Positions 9,502-19,110 are shown, counted from the stretch's first letter. The stretch: DNA of 64,000 nucleotides from Hyphomicrobiales bacterium (GCA_004144345.1 SEEL01000001.1:1-64000), one strand, 5' to 3'. Made by a program: numbers and translations. Notes: generated by a model not told the origin, from the letters alone.

Positions 9502-9996
9502 ATGAGCAATATCGGATCGAGCCCCCTACCCGACCCCGCCACCGCGCCGCAGCTTTTCGACGGCGTGCTGACGCGGCGCAGCACGGCGTTCGTCATCGAT
9601 CTGGCGATGCTGGCGCTGATCGTTGCCGGCATCTGCCTCGTCGGCTTCATTGCCGGCTTCTTCTCGTTCGGCGTGGCCTGGCTGGTGCTCCCCATCGTCG
9701 TGCCGCTGGCGATCCTCAGCTATTATGCCGGCACGCTGGGCGGCCGGAACCGCGCCACGGTCGGCATGTCGATGATGGATCTGGTGCTGGTGCCGACGCG
9801 CGGCTATCCGCTGGATGGCTGGAAAATCCTCATCCACCCGATCGTGTTCTGGGTGACGGTGTGGGTGGCCTGGCCGGTGTCGCTGCTGATTGCGCTGTTC
9901 ACGCCGCGCCGGCAGATGGTGCAGGACCTCGTGACGGGCACGCTGATGCTGCGCCGGTCGCCGATGGTGCGGCACTGGGGCGGCCAGCGGGCCTGA
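9502..9996 (+). CDS. RDD-family membrane protein
   Basis: A 164-residue inner-membrane protein. The RDD signature appears in RRSTAFVIDLAMLALI (about 25-40) with transmembrane segments at about 32-55, 60-80 and 105-128, then a charged C-terminus (RQMVQDLVTGTLMLRR). RDD proteins include transporters and membrane proteins of unknown role. ATG 9502 is chosen because upstream codons are unlike the family and overlap the divergent SDR gene. Monocistronic or loosely linked with the following tetR gene. Confidence 0.85.
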   Translation: MSNIGSSPLPDPATAPQLFDGVLTRRSTAFVIDLAMLALIVAGICLVGFIAGFFSFGVAWLVLPIVVPLAILSYYAGTLGGRNRATVGMSMMDLVLVPTRGYPLDGWKILIHPIVFWVTVWVAWPVSLLIALFTPRRQMVQDLVTGTLMLRRSPMVRHWGGQRA

Positions 9997-10080
9997 CGCA
10001 CGTCCTGAAACGCCGCTAGCTGCCGATGGCGGCCAGTTCTGCTAAGGCTCGGGCACTCCTGCGCACGAGAGTCGTGAGCG

Positions 10081-10638
10081 ATGCCGCGTCCAAAGACCAT
10101 TTCCGACGAAGATGTGCTGAGCGCCGCGCTTGAAGTGCTGGCCAGCAAGGGGCCCAACTTCACGCTGGCCGAACTGGCGGCGCATGTGGGGCTGTCGCGG
10201 GCGACGCTCATCCAGCGCTTCGGCGACCGCGATGCGATCGTGCTTCGGATGGCGCAGCATGAAGTTGAGGTGACGCGGCAATGGCTGGCCACCCTGCCGG
10301 TCGAGAGCGGCAATGACGCGCTGTGGCGCTTCCTCGAAACTATCGTGCGCAGTATGGGCTCTGGCGAAGGCTTCTCCGCCCGCGTCACCGTGGCGGCGAT
10401 GGAGGCCGCCGATCCGCAATTGCGGCGGCTCGCGGGGCAGCGCTATGCGCTGGTGCAGGAGGCGATTGCGGCGCGGTTGCCGGCCGGTCGAGAGCGGGTC
10501 ACGATTGCCGGCCACCTTCACACGGTCATCGCCGGTGCCTCGATGCAGTGGGTTGCGTCCGACGGCGAGACGCCCCTGCCCGATTTCATCCTCGATCGGC
10601 TGGGCTGGACGATGCGAAAGCTCGACCTCCTCGCTTGA
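10081..10638 (+). CDS. TetR/AcrR-family transcriptional regulator
   Basis: A 185-residue protein with an N-terminal helix-turn-helix at about 8-52 (ISDEDVLSAALEVLASKGPNFTLAELAAHVGLSRATLIQRFGDRDAI) and a divergent ligand-binding C-terminal region. It lies 54 bp upstream of an alpha/beta-hydrolase gene whose promoter overlaps its stop codon and contains a palindrome, so it probably represses that gene. A CACGA-gag-TCGTG palindrome at 10064-10076, just before its own ATG, may serve autoregulation. Confidence 0.88.
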   Translation: MPRPKTISDEDVLSAALEVLASKGPNFTLAELAAHVGLSRATLIQRFGDRDAIVLRMAQHEVEVTRQWLATLPVESGNDALWRFLETIVRSMGSGEGFSARVTVAAMEAADPQLRRLAGQRYALVQEAIAARLPAGRERVTIAGHLHTVIAGASMQWVASDGETPLPDFILDRLGWTMRKLDLLA

Positions 10639-10676
10639 CTTCACTTCTCATAATTTATAACCGTCATGTTGGTTAT
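10635..10676 (+). promoter_or_regulatory. Promoter and TetR-type operator for the hydrolase gene
   Basis: TTGACT (10635-10640) and TATAAC (10656-10661) form a promoter-like pair with a somewhat short 15-bp spacer. Overlapping the -10 is the inverted repeat ATAACC-N8-GGTTAT (10657-10676). The stretch is unusually AT-rich for this genome. Binding by the adjacent TetR protein is inferred from position. Confidence 0.5.
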
Positions 10677-10692
10677 TATTTGTGAGCAGGCG

Positions 10693-11544
10693 ATGAACGA
10701 GAGATTTATCACTACGGCGGATGGCGCACGGCTGGCGACGGAGGCCCTCGGCGAGCCTGTTCAGGGCACGATCCTGCTGGTCATGGGCGCGACGGCCTCG
10801 CGCCTGTGGTGGCCCGAAGGACTCAAGGCGGAGCTGGTGCGGACGGGCTACCGGGTGATCTCGTTCGACCACCGGGACACCGGGGAGTCGACGACGCACG
10901 CGCCGGGCGATGTGCGCTACGACATTTTTGACATCGCGACCGACCTCATCGCCATTCTCGACGGCTACGGGGTGAGCGCGGCGCATCTGGTGGGCATGTC
11001 ACTGGGCGGATATGTGTCACAGATCGCGGCGCTCGACCATCCGGACCGGGCGCTGTCGCTCACGCTCATCTCCAGCGAACCGCTCGCAACGCCCTATGCG
11101 GGCGAAGGCATCGCGCCGGACTTCATGGCACACTTCACGACGATGGAGACCCTCGACTGGTCGGATCGCGCAGCGGTCACGGCCTTCCTGCTGCGCGTCG
11201 GGGAATTGAGCGCGGGCTCGACGCCCTTCGACCGTGACCAAGTCCTGCGGCGGATCGAACGGGACCTCGATCGCTCCAGCAGCATGCAGAGCGGATTCAA
11301 CCATTCGATGCTCAGCGGCGACCTAGCCCCGCGCCACCGTGCAGACCGGCTGGCGCTGCCTGTGCTGATCGTCCATGGCAGCGCGGATCCGGTAATCTCG
11401 GTCCAGGCGGCCGAAGCAGCTGCGCGGACCATTTCGGGCGCGCGACTCATGGTCATCGAGGGGCGCGGGCATGAGCTGGTCGACCGCGACACGCCCCAGA
11501 TCGCCCAAGCAATCGTGATGCTGGCGGAGGGCGCGCACGGCTGA
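10693..11544 (+). CDS. Alpha/beta-hydrolase
   Basis: A 283-residue cytoplasmic hydrolase of the epoxide-hydrolase/haloperoxidase-like type. Visible motifs: SFDHRDTGESTT, nucleophile elbow GMSLGG (Ser near 107), acidic residue in HGSADPVI and His in GRGHELVDRD. All triad residues are present. ATG 10693 follows GAGCAGGCG and fits the family start (TTADGARLATEALG). The preceding TetR gene and the palindrome in the promoter suggest substrate-inducible detoxification or catabolism; substrate unknown. Confidence 0.87.
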   Translation: MNERFITTADGARLATEALGEPVQGTILLVMGATASRLWWPEGLKAELVRTGYRVISFDHRDTGESTTHAPGDVRYDIFDIATDLIAILDGYGVSAAHLVGMSLGGYVSQIAALDHPDRALSLTLISSEPLATPYAGEGIAPDFMAHFTTMETLDWSDRAAVTAFLLRVGELSAGSTPFDRDQVLRRIERDLDRSSSMQSGFNHSMLSGDLAPRHRADRLALPVLIVHGSADPVISVQAAEAAARTISGARLMVIEGRGHELVDRDTPQIAQAIVMLAEGAHG

Positions 11545-11615
11545 AGCGGCCGCGCTTGAGGCGCATTGCCGTCCGACTCCGCGAAGCATAAGGTCGGCAC
11601 AGCGACAGGACGGCA

Positions 11616-12344
11616 ATGACCGAGCATACGCCGGAAAATACCCAGCTCTTTCTCACGGCGCCGATGCCGTGCCCCTATCTGCCGGGCAATCAGGAGCGCA
11701 AGCTATTCACGCATCTGACCGGCCGCCGCGCCGGGGCGCTGCATGCGCTCTTGAGCGACAATGGCTTCCGCCGCAGCCAGAACCTCATCTACCGCCCGGC
11801 CTGCGAAGGCTGCGCCGCCTGCCAGTCGGTGCGCATCCTGGCGCGTGAGTTCGAGATGAAGGGGCGCTACCAGCGCATCCTTACGCGCAATGACGACATC
11901 GAGGTCAATGTGCGGCCGGCGCGGGCCACCGCCGAGCAGTTCGCGCTGTTCAAGCGCTATCTCGAGAGCCGGCACACGGGCGGCGGCATGACGACGATGA
12001 ATTTCGTCGACTACGAATACATGGTCGAGGATACGCCGGTGCAGACGGTGCTGGTGGAATACCGGCTCGGCTCGGACCCCAACAAGCCGCTGATCGCGGT
12101 GGCGCTGACCGACGTGATGCCCGACGGGCTCTCGATGGTCTATTCGTTCTTTGCGCCCGAACTGGACAAGCGTGGGCTGGGCAATCTGCTGATCCTCGAT
12201 CACATCAGGCAGGTGCGGCTCGCGGGCCTCAGCTATGTGTATCTGGGCTATTGGGTCGAGGAGTCGCCCAAGATGGCCTACAAAGGGCAGTTCCGGCCGC
12301 TCGAGGTGCAGCGCGGACCGCTCGGCTGGCGCCGTCTCGACTGA
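11616..12344 (+). CDS. bpt: Aspartate/glutamate leucyltransferase
   Basis: Bpt moves leucine from Leu-tRNA to N-terminal Asp or Glu of proteins, marking them for ClpS/ClpAP degradation (N-end rule). The 242-residue product has the family N-terminus CPYLPGNQERKLFTHL, the cysteine cluster CEGCAACQSVRI (about 66-77), SRHTGGGM and the C-terminal LSYVYLGYWVEESPKMAYKG. Length is standard. It is upstream of an EEP-family gene that begins about 8 bp after its stop. Confidence 0.95.
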   Translation: MTEHTPENTQLFLTAPMPCPYLPGNQERKLFTHLTGRRAGALHALLSDNGFRRSQNLIYRPACEGCAACQSVRILAREFEMKGRYQRILTRNDDIEVNVRPARATAEQFALFKRYLESRHTGGGMTTMNFVDYEYMVEDTPVQTVLVEYRLGSDPNKPLIAVALTDVMPDGLSMVYSFFAPELDKRGLGNLLILDHIRQVRLAGLSYVYLGYWVEESPKMAYKGQFRPLEVQRGPLGWRRLD

Positions 12345-12352
12345 GCCGGGCG

Positions 12353-13333
12353 TTGCGCTTCATCCTTGCTGCCCTGCGCCTGCTGTCGGCGCTGTTGATC
12401 CTCGCCACGGCCCTGCCCGCGCTGCTGGCGCTGGGCGGCTTTGCGGTGCCGCTGTTCGATCTGTTCAACCATCTCCAGCTCTTCCTGTTCTTCGGCACGC
12501 TGCTGGCGGCCGTGGCGGCGCTGCTGCTGTCGATGCGGCCGGGCTGGAAGATCGTCGCGCTCCTGGGCTTTGCGGCATCGGCCTGGATCTTCGTGCCGGA
12601 GTGGCTGTCGAGTCTCGCGCCACGGCAGGTGGTGTCGGACGTCCAGATCGTGCGGGTGATGACGCACAATCTCTATGGCCAGCGCTACGATCTCGAGCGG
12701 CTGCGCGCGGTGATCCGCGAGGAAGACCCCGACATCCTGGCGCTGCAGGAATTTTCCGCCAATCAGAGCGGGCTCGCCCAGATGCTGCGCGACCGTTATC
12801 CCTACAGCGTGCGCTGCCGCGGCGGCAGCCGGGCCAATCTGGGGCTCTACTCGAAGTTTCCGTTCGAGACGGAGATGGGTCCGGCCGACTGCCCGGCCAA
12901 TGCGCGCGGCTCGCAGCGGATTGCGCATATCCTCGTCAGCTTCAAGCTCAGCAGTGGAACGGCGTTCTCGCTGCTGACGACGCATATGGACTGGCCCTAC
13001 CCGATCGAGCGCCAGCGCGAGCAGTTCGATGCGGCGATCGAGACGGTGCGCAATGTGAAGGGGCCATTGCTGGTCGTCGGCGATTTCAACTCGACGCCCT
13101 GGTCCTATGCGCTGCAACGCTTCGCGGCGGAGACCGGATTGAAGCGCGAGACGCGCAACCTCATGACCTATCCCGAGCTGGTCCCGGTACGGCGGCGGGT
13201 GTTGCAACTGGAGCCGTTCCTGCCGCTCGACCATGTGTTCCAGCGCGGCATGATCGTCAGCGAACTGCACCGCAGCGCCGCCACCGGCAGCGATCACCTG
13301 CCGGTGGTGTTCACTTTTTCTGTAGCGCCCTAG
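12353..13333 (+). CDS. Membrane-anchored endonuclease/exonuclease/phosphatase-family protein
   Basis: About 326 residues: three hydrophobic segments at the N-terminus (about 5-27, 37-60, 65-85), then an EEP domain with THNLYG, LQEFS, TTHMDWP, VGDFNSTPW and the SDH motif in TGSDHLPV. All catalytic positions are present. EEP enzymes cleave phosphodiesters or phosphomonoesters in nucleic acids, lipids or inositides; the anchor places the domain probably on the periplasmic side. The start is uncertain. TTG 12353 is the first plausible codon after bpt; an upstream start would overlap bpt. The end overlaps the convergent neighbour by 23 bp. Confidence 0.82.
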   Translation: MRFILAALRLLSALLILATALPALLALGGFAVPLFDLFNHLQLFLFFGTLLAAVAALLLSMRPGWKIVALLGFAASAWIFVPEWLSSLAPRQVVSDVQIVRVMTHNLYGQRYDLERLRAVIREEDPDILALQEFSANQSGLAQMLRDRYPYSVRCRGGSRANLGLYSKFPFETEMGPADCPANARGSQRIAHILVSFKLSSGTAFSLLTTHMDWPYPIERQREQFDAAIETVRNVKGPLLVVGDFNSTPWSYALQRFAAETGLKRETRNLMTYPELVPVRRRVLQLEPFLPLDHVFQRGMIVSELHRSAATGSDHLPVVFTFSVAP

Positions 13334-14246
13334 GGACCGGTTCGCGGCCTACGCAACGCGCGAGGAACGCCCGGATGCGGTCGCGGAAGATCATCACGCG
13401 GCTGCGGAAGCGCTGCCTCGGCGTGCCGTCGAGCTTGATCGGGTGGTAGATGTAGTTGCGCTGCCAGAAGCCGAGCCGGCTGTCGGCGTAATAGTGCCAG
13501 AGGCGCGGCGGGCGAAAGGCGTAGGTGAAAAAGCCGCGATGGAGGCCGACGAACGAGCCCTCATAGTGCCGGTTGCGGCGCCCGGGCGGCGTAAAGCTGC
13601 CATTGCCGCCGAGGTCTTCGACGCTGAAGCCGCCACGCCTTGCGATGGTGGGCAGCAGCAGCTCGAAATGGCCCTCCCAGCCGGGCGCCGACAATTCACT
13701 GTGCCAGTGATCGAGGAGACGGCGCGACATGCGGGCGATGCAGAACATGCCGAACAACTGACTGGCGGGGTCGTCCTGCGGGTCAATGACGGATGGAATG
13801 TGACTCCAGCGCGCCTGCTCGTCACGGGTGCGCAGATGGCTGGCGAGAAGGTCGGCGTCGTAGGCGGAAGCCTCGCGGAACAGGCGGGCCCAGTTGCCGC
13901 TGAAATCGACGTCGTATTCGACGAACCACAGGCGGTCGAATTCGGCGAAGCGCGGGTGACGCAGGGCGGTCAGCCAGAGAATGTCGACATGGCCGGACGG
14001 ATGGCCGCCGCCGGCCTTTAGCCAGCCGGCATGACGGAGGGGCCATTCGCGCTCGCCATCGGCGCTCGATACGACGAGGTCGACGGGCGCACCGGCGAGC
14101 GGTTCCCCATCGACATGGGCGACGAGGAACACCGGCAGCACCGTGCCGGCTTCGCGTTGCAGCCGCGCATAGTGGCGGGCGAGGTTCGGGTTCCACTGAT
14201 GCGTGAACATCACCACGCAGTCGCGGGGCCGTGGTGCCGGCGTCAC
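13311..14246 (-). CDS. Glycosyltransferase-like protein of unknown specificity
   Basis: A 311-residue soluble protein. It has an N-terminal alternating pattern (CVVMFTHQWNPNLARHYARL) and a DxD-like acidic cluster in RLWFVEYDVDFSGNW (about 105-120), which resembles GT-A glycosyltransferases with an aspartate-bound nucleotide sugar. The C-terminal half is rich in Trp, Tyr and Arg. The start is GTG 14246, five bases beyond the parC stop, so it may be cotranscribed with parC. No transmembrane segment. The fold assignment is inference; I do not recognise the exact family. Confidence 0.6.
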   Translation of the reverse strand: MTPAPRPRDCVVMFTHQWNPNLARHYARLQREAGTVLPVFLVAHVDGEPLAGAPVDLVVSSADGEREWPLRHAGWLKAGGGHPSGHVDILWLTALRHPRFAEFDRLWFVEYDVDFSGNWARLFREASAYDADLLASHLRTRDEQARWSHIPSVIDPQDDPASQLFGMFCIARMSRRLLDHWHSELSAPGWEGHFELLLPTIARRGGFSVEDLGGNGSFTPPGRRNRHYEGSFVGLHRGFFTYAFRPPRLWHYYADSRLGFWQRNYIYHPIKLDGTPRQRFRSRVMIFRDRIRAFLARCVGREPVPRALQKK

Positions 14247-14250
14247 GACC

Positions 14251-16497
14251 CTAGCCCGTGAACTTGTTGTTGCGGGGGAAGCCCTGCGGGGGCTGGCGGC
14301 CGGCCTGGGCGCGGTCGCCGACCCACTCCTTCAGCTCGGCCATCGATTTGACGAAGGTGCGGTTGGAGCTGTCGCTCCAGCTCAGGCCATCGCGGGCGTG
14401 GAAGATGCGGGCGTCGGAGAGGCCGCCATCCTTGTATTTCTGGAGGCGCACGCCCTTGCCGCGCGACATCTCGGGCAATTCGGATGCGGGGAAGATCACC
14501 ATCTTGCGGTTGTCGCCGATGACCGCGACGGTATCGCCGTCGGCCACGACGATGAGCTTTGCCTCGGTGGTGCCCGAGACGTTGAGTACCTGCTTGCCCT
14601 TGCGCGTATTGGCGATGAGTTCGTCCTCGCCGACGATGAAGCCATCGCCAACGGAGGAGGCGACGAGGCGCTTCCTGCCCGGCTGGTAGACGAACAGATC
14701 GACGAAGTCCTGGCCCTCTTCGAGATCGACCATCAGGCGCAGCGGTTCGCCCTGGCCGCGGCCGCCGGGCAGCTTGTCGGCACCGATGGTGTAGACCTTG
14801 CCGCCGGTGGAGAGCAGCAGCAGCTTGTCGGTGGTCTGGGCGAAGAAGCTGAGCTTCAGGCGGTCGCCGGCCTTGAAGCCCTTCTCGTCGCTAACGTCGG
14901 GCGTGTGGCCCTTCATGGCGCGGATCCAGCCCTTCTCGGAGAGGATCACGGTGATCGGCTCCTTCTCGATGAAGGCGGCGGCGGCTTCCTCGGTGTAGTC
15001 GGCATGGGGGGCGTCGGCGAACTCGGTCTTGCGGCGGCCGAGCGGCGTGTCCTTGCCATAGACCTTCTTGAGGTCGTTCACCTGCTTGGTGATTTCGCCC
15101 CACTGCTTCTTGTCGGAGGCGAGCAGGCCGTTGAGCTGGGTCTGCTCTTCGGTGAGGCCCTTGTGCTCGGTGCGCAGCTCGATCTCCTCAAGCTTGCGCA
15201 GGGAGCGCAGGCGCATGTTGAGGATGGCTTCGGCCTGATTGTCGGTGAGCTTGAAGCGCTTGATGAGCGCGGCCTTGGCATCGTCCTCCTCGCGGATGAT
15301 GCGGATGACCTCGTCGAGATTGAGATAGGCGACGATGTAGCCATCGAGGATTTCGAGGCGGCGGGCGATCTGTTCGAGCCGGTGCTCGGTGCGGCGGACG
15401 AGGACGTCCTTGCGGTGCTCAAGCCAGGCGGCGAGCACGTCCTTGAGCCCCATGACGCGCGGCACGGTGCCATGGTCGAGGACGTTCATGTTGAGCGAGA
15501 CGCGCTGTTCGAGGTCGGTGACCTTGAACATCTGCTCCATCAGGATGGTCGCATCGACGGTGCCGGCGCGCGGCTCGAGGATGAGGCGAACATCGTCGGC
15601 GCTCTCGTCGCGCACGTCTTTCAGCAGTGGCAGCTTCTTGGCCAGCAGCAGCTCGGCGATCTTTTCGACCAGCTTGGATTTCTGCACGCCATAGGCGATC
15701 TCGGTGATGACGATCTGGTAGACGCCGCGGCCCTTGTCTTCCTTGTGCCAGCGGGCGCGCAGGCGGAAGGCGCCGCGGCCGGTGCGGTAGGATTCGAGGA
15801 TCGAGGTCGCCGGCTCGACGAGCACGCCGCCGGTGGGGAAGTCCGGACCGGGAATGTGGCGGACGAGATCCTCGACCTCCAGTTTCGGGTTGGCGATGAG
15901 CGCCAGCGCCGCCTCGCAAATCTCGGCGACGTTGTGCGGCGGGATGGAGGTCGCCATGCCGACGGCGATGCCGGTGGAGCCGTTGGCGAGCAGATTGGGG
16001 AAGTTCGCCGGCAGGACGACCGGCTCTTCGCCCGAGCCGTCATAGGTCGGCTTGAAGTCGACGGCGTCCTCGGCCATGCCCTCCATGAGGCGCATGGCGA
16101 TGTCGGTCATCTTGGCTTCGGTGTAGCGATAGGCGGCGGCGCCGTCGCCATCGATGTTGCCGAAATTGCCCTGCCCGTCGACCAGCGGGTAGCGCATGGC
16201 AAAATCCTGCGCGAGGCGGACCATGGCGTCATAGATCGACTGGTCGCCATGCGGGTGGAAACCGCCGATCACGTCGCCGACGACCTTGGCCGATTTCTTG
16301 TAGGCCTCGTCCGGATGGAGCCGCAGTTGCCGCATGACGTGCAGGATGCGCCGATGCACCGGCTTCAGGCCGTCGCGGACGTCGGGCAGTGCGCGCTGCG
16401 TGATGGTCGAGAGCGCATAGCTGAGATAGCGCTCTTCGAGCGCCTTGCGCAGGTCGACATCGGGATCGGGCGGCAGGATTTCGGCGGTTTTGGGCAT
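14251..16497 (-). CDS. parC: DNA topoisomerase IV subunit A
   Basis: ParC is the breakage-reunion subunit of topoisomerase IV, which decatenates daughter chromosomes. The 748-residue product has the winged-helix/tower core with [35 protein letters not shown] (quinolone-resistance region), the catalytic Tyr in [11 protein letters not shown], and a C-terminal domain of ParC-like beta-pinwheel repeats. Length fits ParC rather than GyrA, which is longer. ATG 16497. Last conserved gene of the leftward housekeeping block; a hairpin repeat separates it from recO. Confidence 0.95.
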   Translation of the reverse strand: MPKTAEILPPDPDVDLRKALEERYLSYALSTITQRALPDVRDGLKPVHRRILHVMRQLRLHPDEAYKKSAKVVGDVIGGFHPHGDQSIYDAMVRLAQDFAMRYPLVDGQGNFGNIDGDGAAAYRYTEAKMTDIAMRLMEGMAEDAVDFKPTYDGSGEEPVVLPANFPNLLANGSTGIAVGMATSIPPHNVAEICEAALALIANPKLEVEDLVRHIPGPDFPTGGVLVEPATSILESYRTGRGAFRLRARWHKEDKGRGVYQIVITEIAYGVQKSKLVEKIAELLLAKKLPLLKDVRDESADDVRLILEPRAGTVDATILMEQMFKVTDLEQRVSLNMNVLDHGTVPRVMGLKDVLAAWLEHRKDVLVRRTEHRLEQIARRLEILDGYIVAYLNLDEVIRIIREEDDAKAALIKRFKLTDNQAEAILNMRLRSLRKLEEIELRTEHKGLTEEQTQLNGLLASDKKQWGEITKQVNDLKKVYGKDTPLGRRKTEFADAPHADYTEEAAAAFIEKEPITVILSEKGWIRAMKGHTPDVSDEKGFKAGDRLKLSFFAQTTDKLLLLSTGGKVYTIGADKLPGGRGQGEPLRLMVDLEEGQDFVDLFVYQPGRKRLVASSVGDGFIVGEDELIANTRKGKQVLNVSGTTEAKLIVVADGDTVAVIGDNRKMVIFPASELPEMSRGKGVRLQKYKDGGLSDARIFHARDGLSWSDSSNRTFVKSMAELKEWVGDRAQAGRQPPQGFPRNNKFTG

Positions 16498-16599
16498 CAG
16501 GCACGTCCAGAACGAATCATGTCCGGACTATAGTTGAGCCGACCGGCTTTGGGGGGTGGCGTTGTGCCCCGCGCGGCGTTCTGCGCCCTCGGCCGCCCC

Positions 16600-16641
16600 C
16601 ACCACCGCTACGCGGTCCCCCTCCCCCGTAAACGGGGGAGG
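16600..16641 (+). repeat. Two-hairpin dispersed repeat between recO and parC
   Basis: CACC, then an ACCGC-tac-GCGGT hairpin, then a perfect 10-bp CCTCCCCCGT-aa-ACGGGGGAGG hairpin (16620-16641). It shares architecture with 458-497 and 17403-17445 and fills the 157-bp gap between recO and parC. Confidence 0.75.
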
Positions 16642-16654
16642 ATATTCCCGACTT

Positions 16655-17377
16655 CTAGGCCCGCGTCAGTTCATGAACGAGGCTGTCGCGGATGGCCGGG
16701 GGGTCGATGTCGCGGACGTCCCAGACGTGCAGATGGAGGAAGTGGCCGGTGAGGCGGAAGGCGTGGGCCAGGTCCTCGGGCGCCGCGGGGGCGCTGGAAA
16801 TGAGGAATTGCGGCAGGACCAGCAGGCGGTCGCAATAGGGTTTGGCCGGCTCCCGGGACACGGCGCGGCCGGTTTTCGGGGAGACGTGGGTCAGATCCTC
16901 GGTGGTGCCGGTGACGGCACAGGCGCTGAGATCGAGCCCGAAGCCCAGTTCGTCGAGGAGGCTCAGCTCGAAGCGGGCGAGATCGACGGCAAGGTCGTGG
17001 CGCGATTTGTCGTCGAGCGCATCGACGGCGAGGCCGAGCAGGCGGTCATGCGGGTCGCGCTCGGGCAACAGCCGCAGATGATCGCAGAGCAGTTGGCAGG
17101 CATAGAGGCGAATGCGGTCGGCGATGAGCGTAGCGGCGCGGGCGTCGATCAGTTCGACAGCGAAGGTGCCGAGGTGCTCTTCGAGCCGGGCGCGCCAGGC
17201 GACCTGCACCGTGTTGCCGGGCTGGAGCGTGGCGGCGAGCCGCGTCGACCGGCCGCCGCGGATCAGGCCCTGGGTGCGGCCCTTGCCGGCAACCATCACC
17301 TCGGCGATGACGCTGGTCTCGCCGTGGCGGCGGACGCCGATCAGAAGGCCTTTACCGGTCCATTGCACGATGGGCAT
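16655..17377 (-). CDS. recO: DNA repair protein RecO
   Basis: RecO loads RecA on SSB-coated DNA in the RecFOR pathway. The 240-residue product has the N-terminal OB-fold (MPIVQWTGKGLLIGVRRHGETSVI...VMVAGKGRTQGLIRGG), a helical middle and the C-terminal segment FHLHVWDVRDIDPPAIRDSLV. The central region carries a single cysteine near CAVTG, so the four-cysteine zinc finger of some RecO proteins is absent, as is common in Alphaproteobacteria. ATG 17377 is preferred over one six codons upstream because it matches the family start. It follows era with a hairpin repeat between. Confidence 0.9.
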   Translation of the reverse strand: MPIVQWTGKGLLIGVRRHGETSVIAEVMVAGKGRTQGLIRGGRSTRLAATLQPGNTVQVAWRARLEEHLGTFAVELIDARAATLIADRIRLYACQLLCDHLRLLPERDPHDRLLGLAVDALDDKSRHDLAVDLARFELSLLDELGFGLDLSACAVTGTTEDLTHVSPKTGRAVSREPAKPYCDRLLVLPQFLISSAPAAPEDLAHAFRLTGHFLHLHVWDVRDIDPPAIRDSLVHELTRA

Positions 17378-17402
17378 CCTCGGTGCAAGGGGCACCCCCC
17401 TC

Positions 17403-17445
17403 CACCATGCTTCGCATGGTCCCCCTCCCCCGCAAGCGGGAGAGG
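17403..17445 (+). repeat. Two-hairpin dispersed repeat between era and recO
   Basis: CACC, a perfect ACCATGC-ttc-GCATGGT hairpin (17405-17421), then CCTCCCCCGC-aa-GCGGGAGAGG with one mismatch. Same plan as the other copies, with a different first stem sequence. Confidence 0.75.
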
Positions 17446-17467
17446 ACGCCCGACTGCGACGCCGGTG

Positions 17468-18403
17468 TCACTTGGTCCATTCGAGGCCCATTTCGCGGTA
17501 GCGCTCGGGGTCGTCGCTCCACTTTTCGCGAACCTTCACGAACAGGAAGAGGTGCACGGGGACCTCGTACATCTCCATCAGTTCCTTGCGGCTGTCGGCG
17601 CCGATGGATTTGATGGTCTGGCCGCCCGCTCCTAGAACGATCTTCTTGTGGGTGTCGCGGGTGACGTAGATCACCTGGTCGATGCGATAGGAGCCATCTT
17701 TCTGGATGGTGAACTTCTCGGTCTCGACGGTGGCGTTGTAGGGGATCTCGTCGTGAATCCGGAGGAACAGTTTCTCGCGCGTGATCTCGGCGGCGGTGAT
17801 GGCCAGCGTGAGGTCGGTGAGATGATCCTCGGGGAAATGCCAAGGGCCGGGCGGGATGTGCGCCGTGGCCCAATCGAGAAAGTCCTTCACGCCGTGGCCG
17901 CGCAGGGCCGAAAGCATGAAGGTGGCGTCAAACCGCAGCGCGCCGTTCAAGCGCTCGGCGAGGCCCAGCAGCTTTTCATGTGGGATCAGATCGATCTTGT
18001 TGAGGATGAGAATGCGCGGATTGCGCACATTCTCGAGGCCCTTGATCAGCGCTTCGACATCCTCGGTGATGCCGCGCTCGGCATCGACGATGAGCGCCAC
18101 CATGTCGGCGTCGCCGGAGGCAGTCCAGGCGGCTTCGACCATGGCGCGGTCGAGCCGGCGCTTGGGGGCGAAGATGCCGGGCGTGTCGATGAAGACGATC
18201 TGCGCCTTGCCCTCGGTGACGACGCCGCGGATCTGGGCGCGGGTGGTCTGCGCCTTGTGCGTGACGATCGAGACCTTCGTGCCGACGAGTGAATTGAGCA
18301 ACGTCGACTTGCCGGCGTTGGGCGCGCCAACAAGGGCGATGAAGCCGCAGCTGGTATCGATCGGTTCGGCGATCTGGGGTTCGGTGATTTCGGGTTCGCT
18401 CAT
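17468..18403 (-). CDS. era: GTPase Era
   Basis: Era is an essential GTPase that binds the 3' end of 16S rRNA during 30S assembly. The 311-residue product has G1 GAPNAGKST (about 26-34), G3 DTPG, G4 NKID, and the C-terminal KH domain with the GxxG-type loop in HKKIVLGAGGQTIKSIG. ATG 18403 overlaps the rnc stop as ATGA and matches the family start; the N-terminal extension before the G1 motif (SEPEITEPQIAEPIDT) is acidic and non-conserved. Confidence 0.97.
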   Translation of the reverse strand: MSEPEITEPQIAEPIDTSCGFIALVGAPNAGKSTLLNSLVGTKVSIVTHKAQTTRAQIRGVVTEGKAQIVFIDTPGIFAPKRRLDRAMVEAAWTASGDADMVALIVDAERGITEDVEALIKGLENVRNPRILILNKIDLIPHEKLLGLAERLNGALRFDATFMLSALRGHGVKDFLDWATAHIPPGPWHFPEDHLTDLTLAITAAEITREKLFLRIHDEIPYNATVETEKFTIQKDGSYRIDQVIYVTRDTHKKIVLGAGGQTIKSIGADSRKELMEMYEVPVHLFLFVKVREKWSDDPERYREMGLEWTK

Positions 18404-19110
18404 GTGGCGGCTCCCTGCCATACTTTTTCGCGGATGAGGAAAGCCTCGGCCGCCTTGTGTTCGGCGAGCTTCTTGCTCGGCCCGGTAGCGGTCAGCTCGG
18501 CATAGCCGTTGAGCTTGACCGCGATGGTGAATTCGGGGGCGTGGTCGGGACCCTGCCGACCGATCTCGACATAAGCGGGGGGTTCGAGGCCCCTGCCCTG
18601 CGCCCATTCCTGCAGCGTCGTCTTGGCGTCGGCACGCTCGGTGCCGGACTGGCCGATATGTTCACCGAACAGGCGCTCGATGATCTCGAAGGCGGGACCG
18701 AGCCCGCCATCCATATAGACGGCGCCGATGACCGCCTCGATGACGTCGCCCAGAATGGCGTCCTTGTCGGCACCGCCGGTGCGCGCTTCGCTGTCGCCGA
18801 GGATGAGATCGGGGCCGAGCTGCAACTGGCGCGCGATCATGGCGCAGGTTTCCTTGCGGACCAGCGTGTTGAGCGAGCGGCTAAGCTCGCCCTCATTTGC
18901 CTTGGGAAACTTACGATAGAGCAGATCGGCGATGACGAGGCCGAGCACGCGATCGCCGAGGAATTCGAGGCGCTGGTAGGATTGCGCGATGCGGCGCGCC
19001 GGGGCGATGGCGCTCGAATGCGTCAGCGCCTTTTCGAGAAGCTCGGGGTCGGCGAACTTGTACCCTAGGCGGGCCTCAAGCTTGCCGTGCCCCTTGCTGC
19101 GATGATTCAT
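18400..19110 (-). CDS. rnc: Ribonuclease III
   Basis: RNase III cleaves double-stranded RNA and matures rRNA. The 236-residue product has the catalytic signature YQRLEFLGDRVLGLVIADLLY (about 37-57, with Glu and Asp in place), the second acidic cluster DVIEAVIGAVYMDGG, and a C-terminal double-stranded-RNA-binding domain (TTLQEWAQGRGLEPPAY...GPSKKLAEHKAAEAFL). ATG 19110 overlaps the lepB stop as ATGA, so translation is coupled in the order lepB, rnc, era. Confidence 0.97.
   Translation of the reverse strand: MNHRSKGHGKLEARLGYKFADPELLEKALTHSSAIAPARRIAQSYQRLEFLGDRVLGLVIADLLYRKFPKANEGELSRSLNTLVRKETCAMIARQLQLGPDLILGDSEARTGGADKDAILGDVIEAVIGAVYMDGGLGPAFEIIERLFGEHIGQSGTERADAKTTLQEWAQGRGLEPPAYVEIGRQGPDHAPEFTIAVKLNGYAELTATGPSKKLAEHKAAEAFLIREKVWQGAAT

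Noticed and set aside
14203-16533. A 776-residue open frame on the plus strand across parC
   Set aside because: It is antisense to an unmistakable parC, has low-complexity Ala/Gly/Asp/Leu composition and no motif; such mirrored frames are expected in high-GC DNA.
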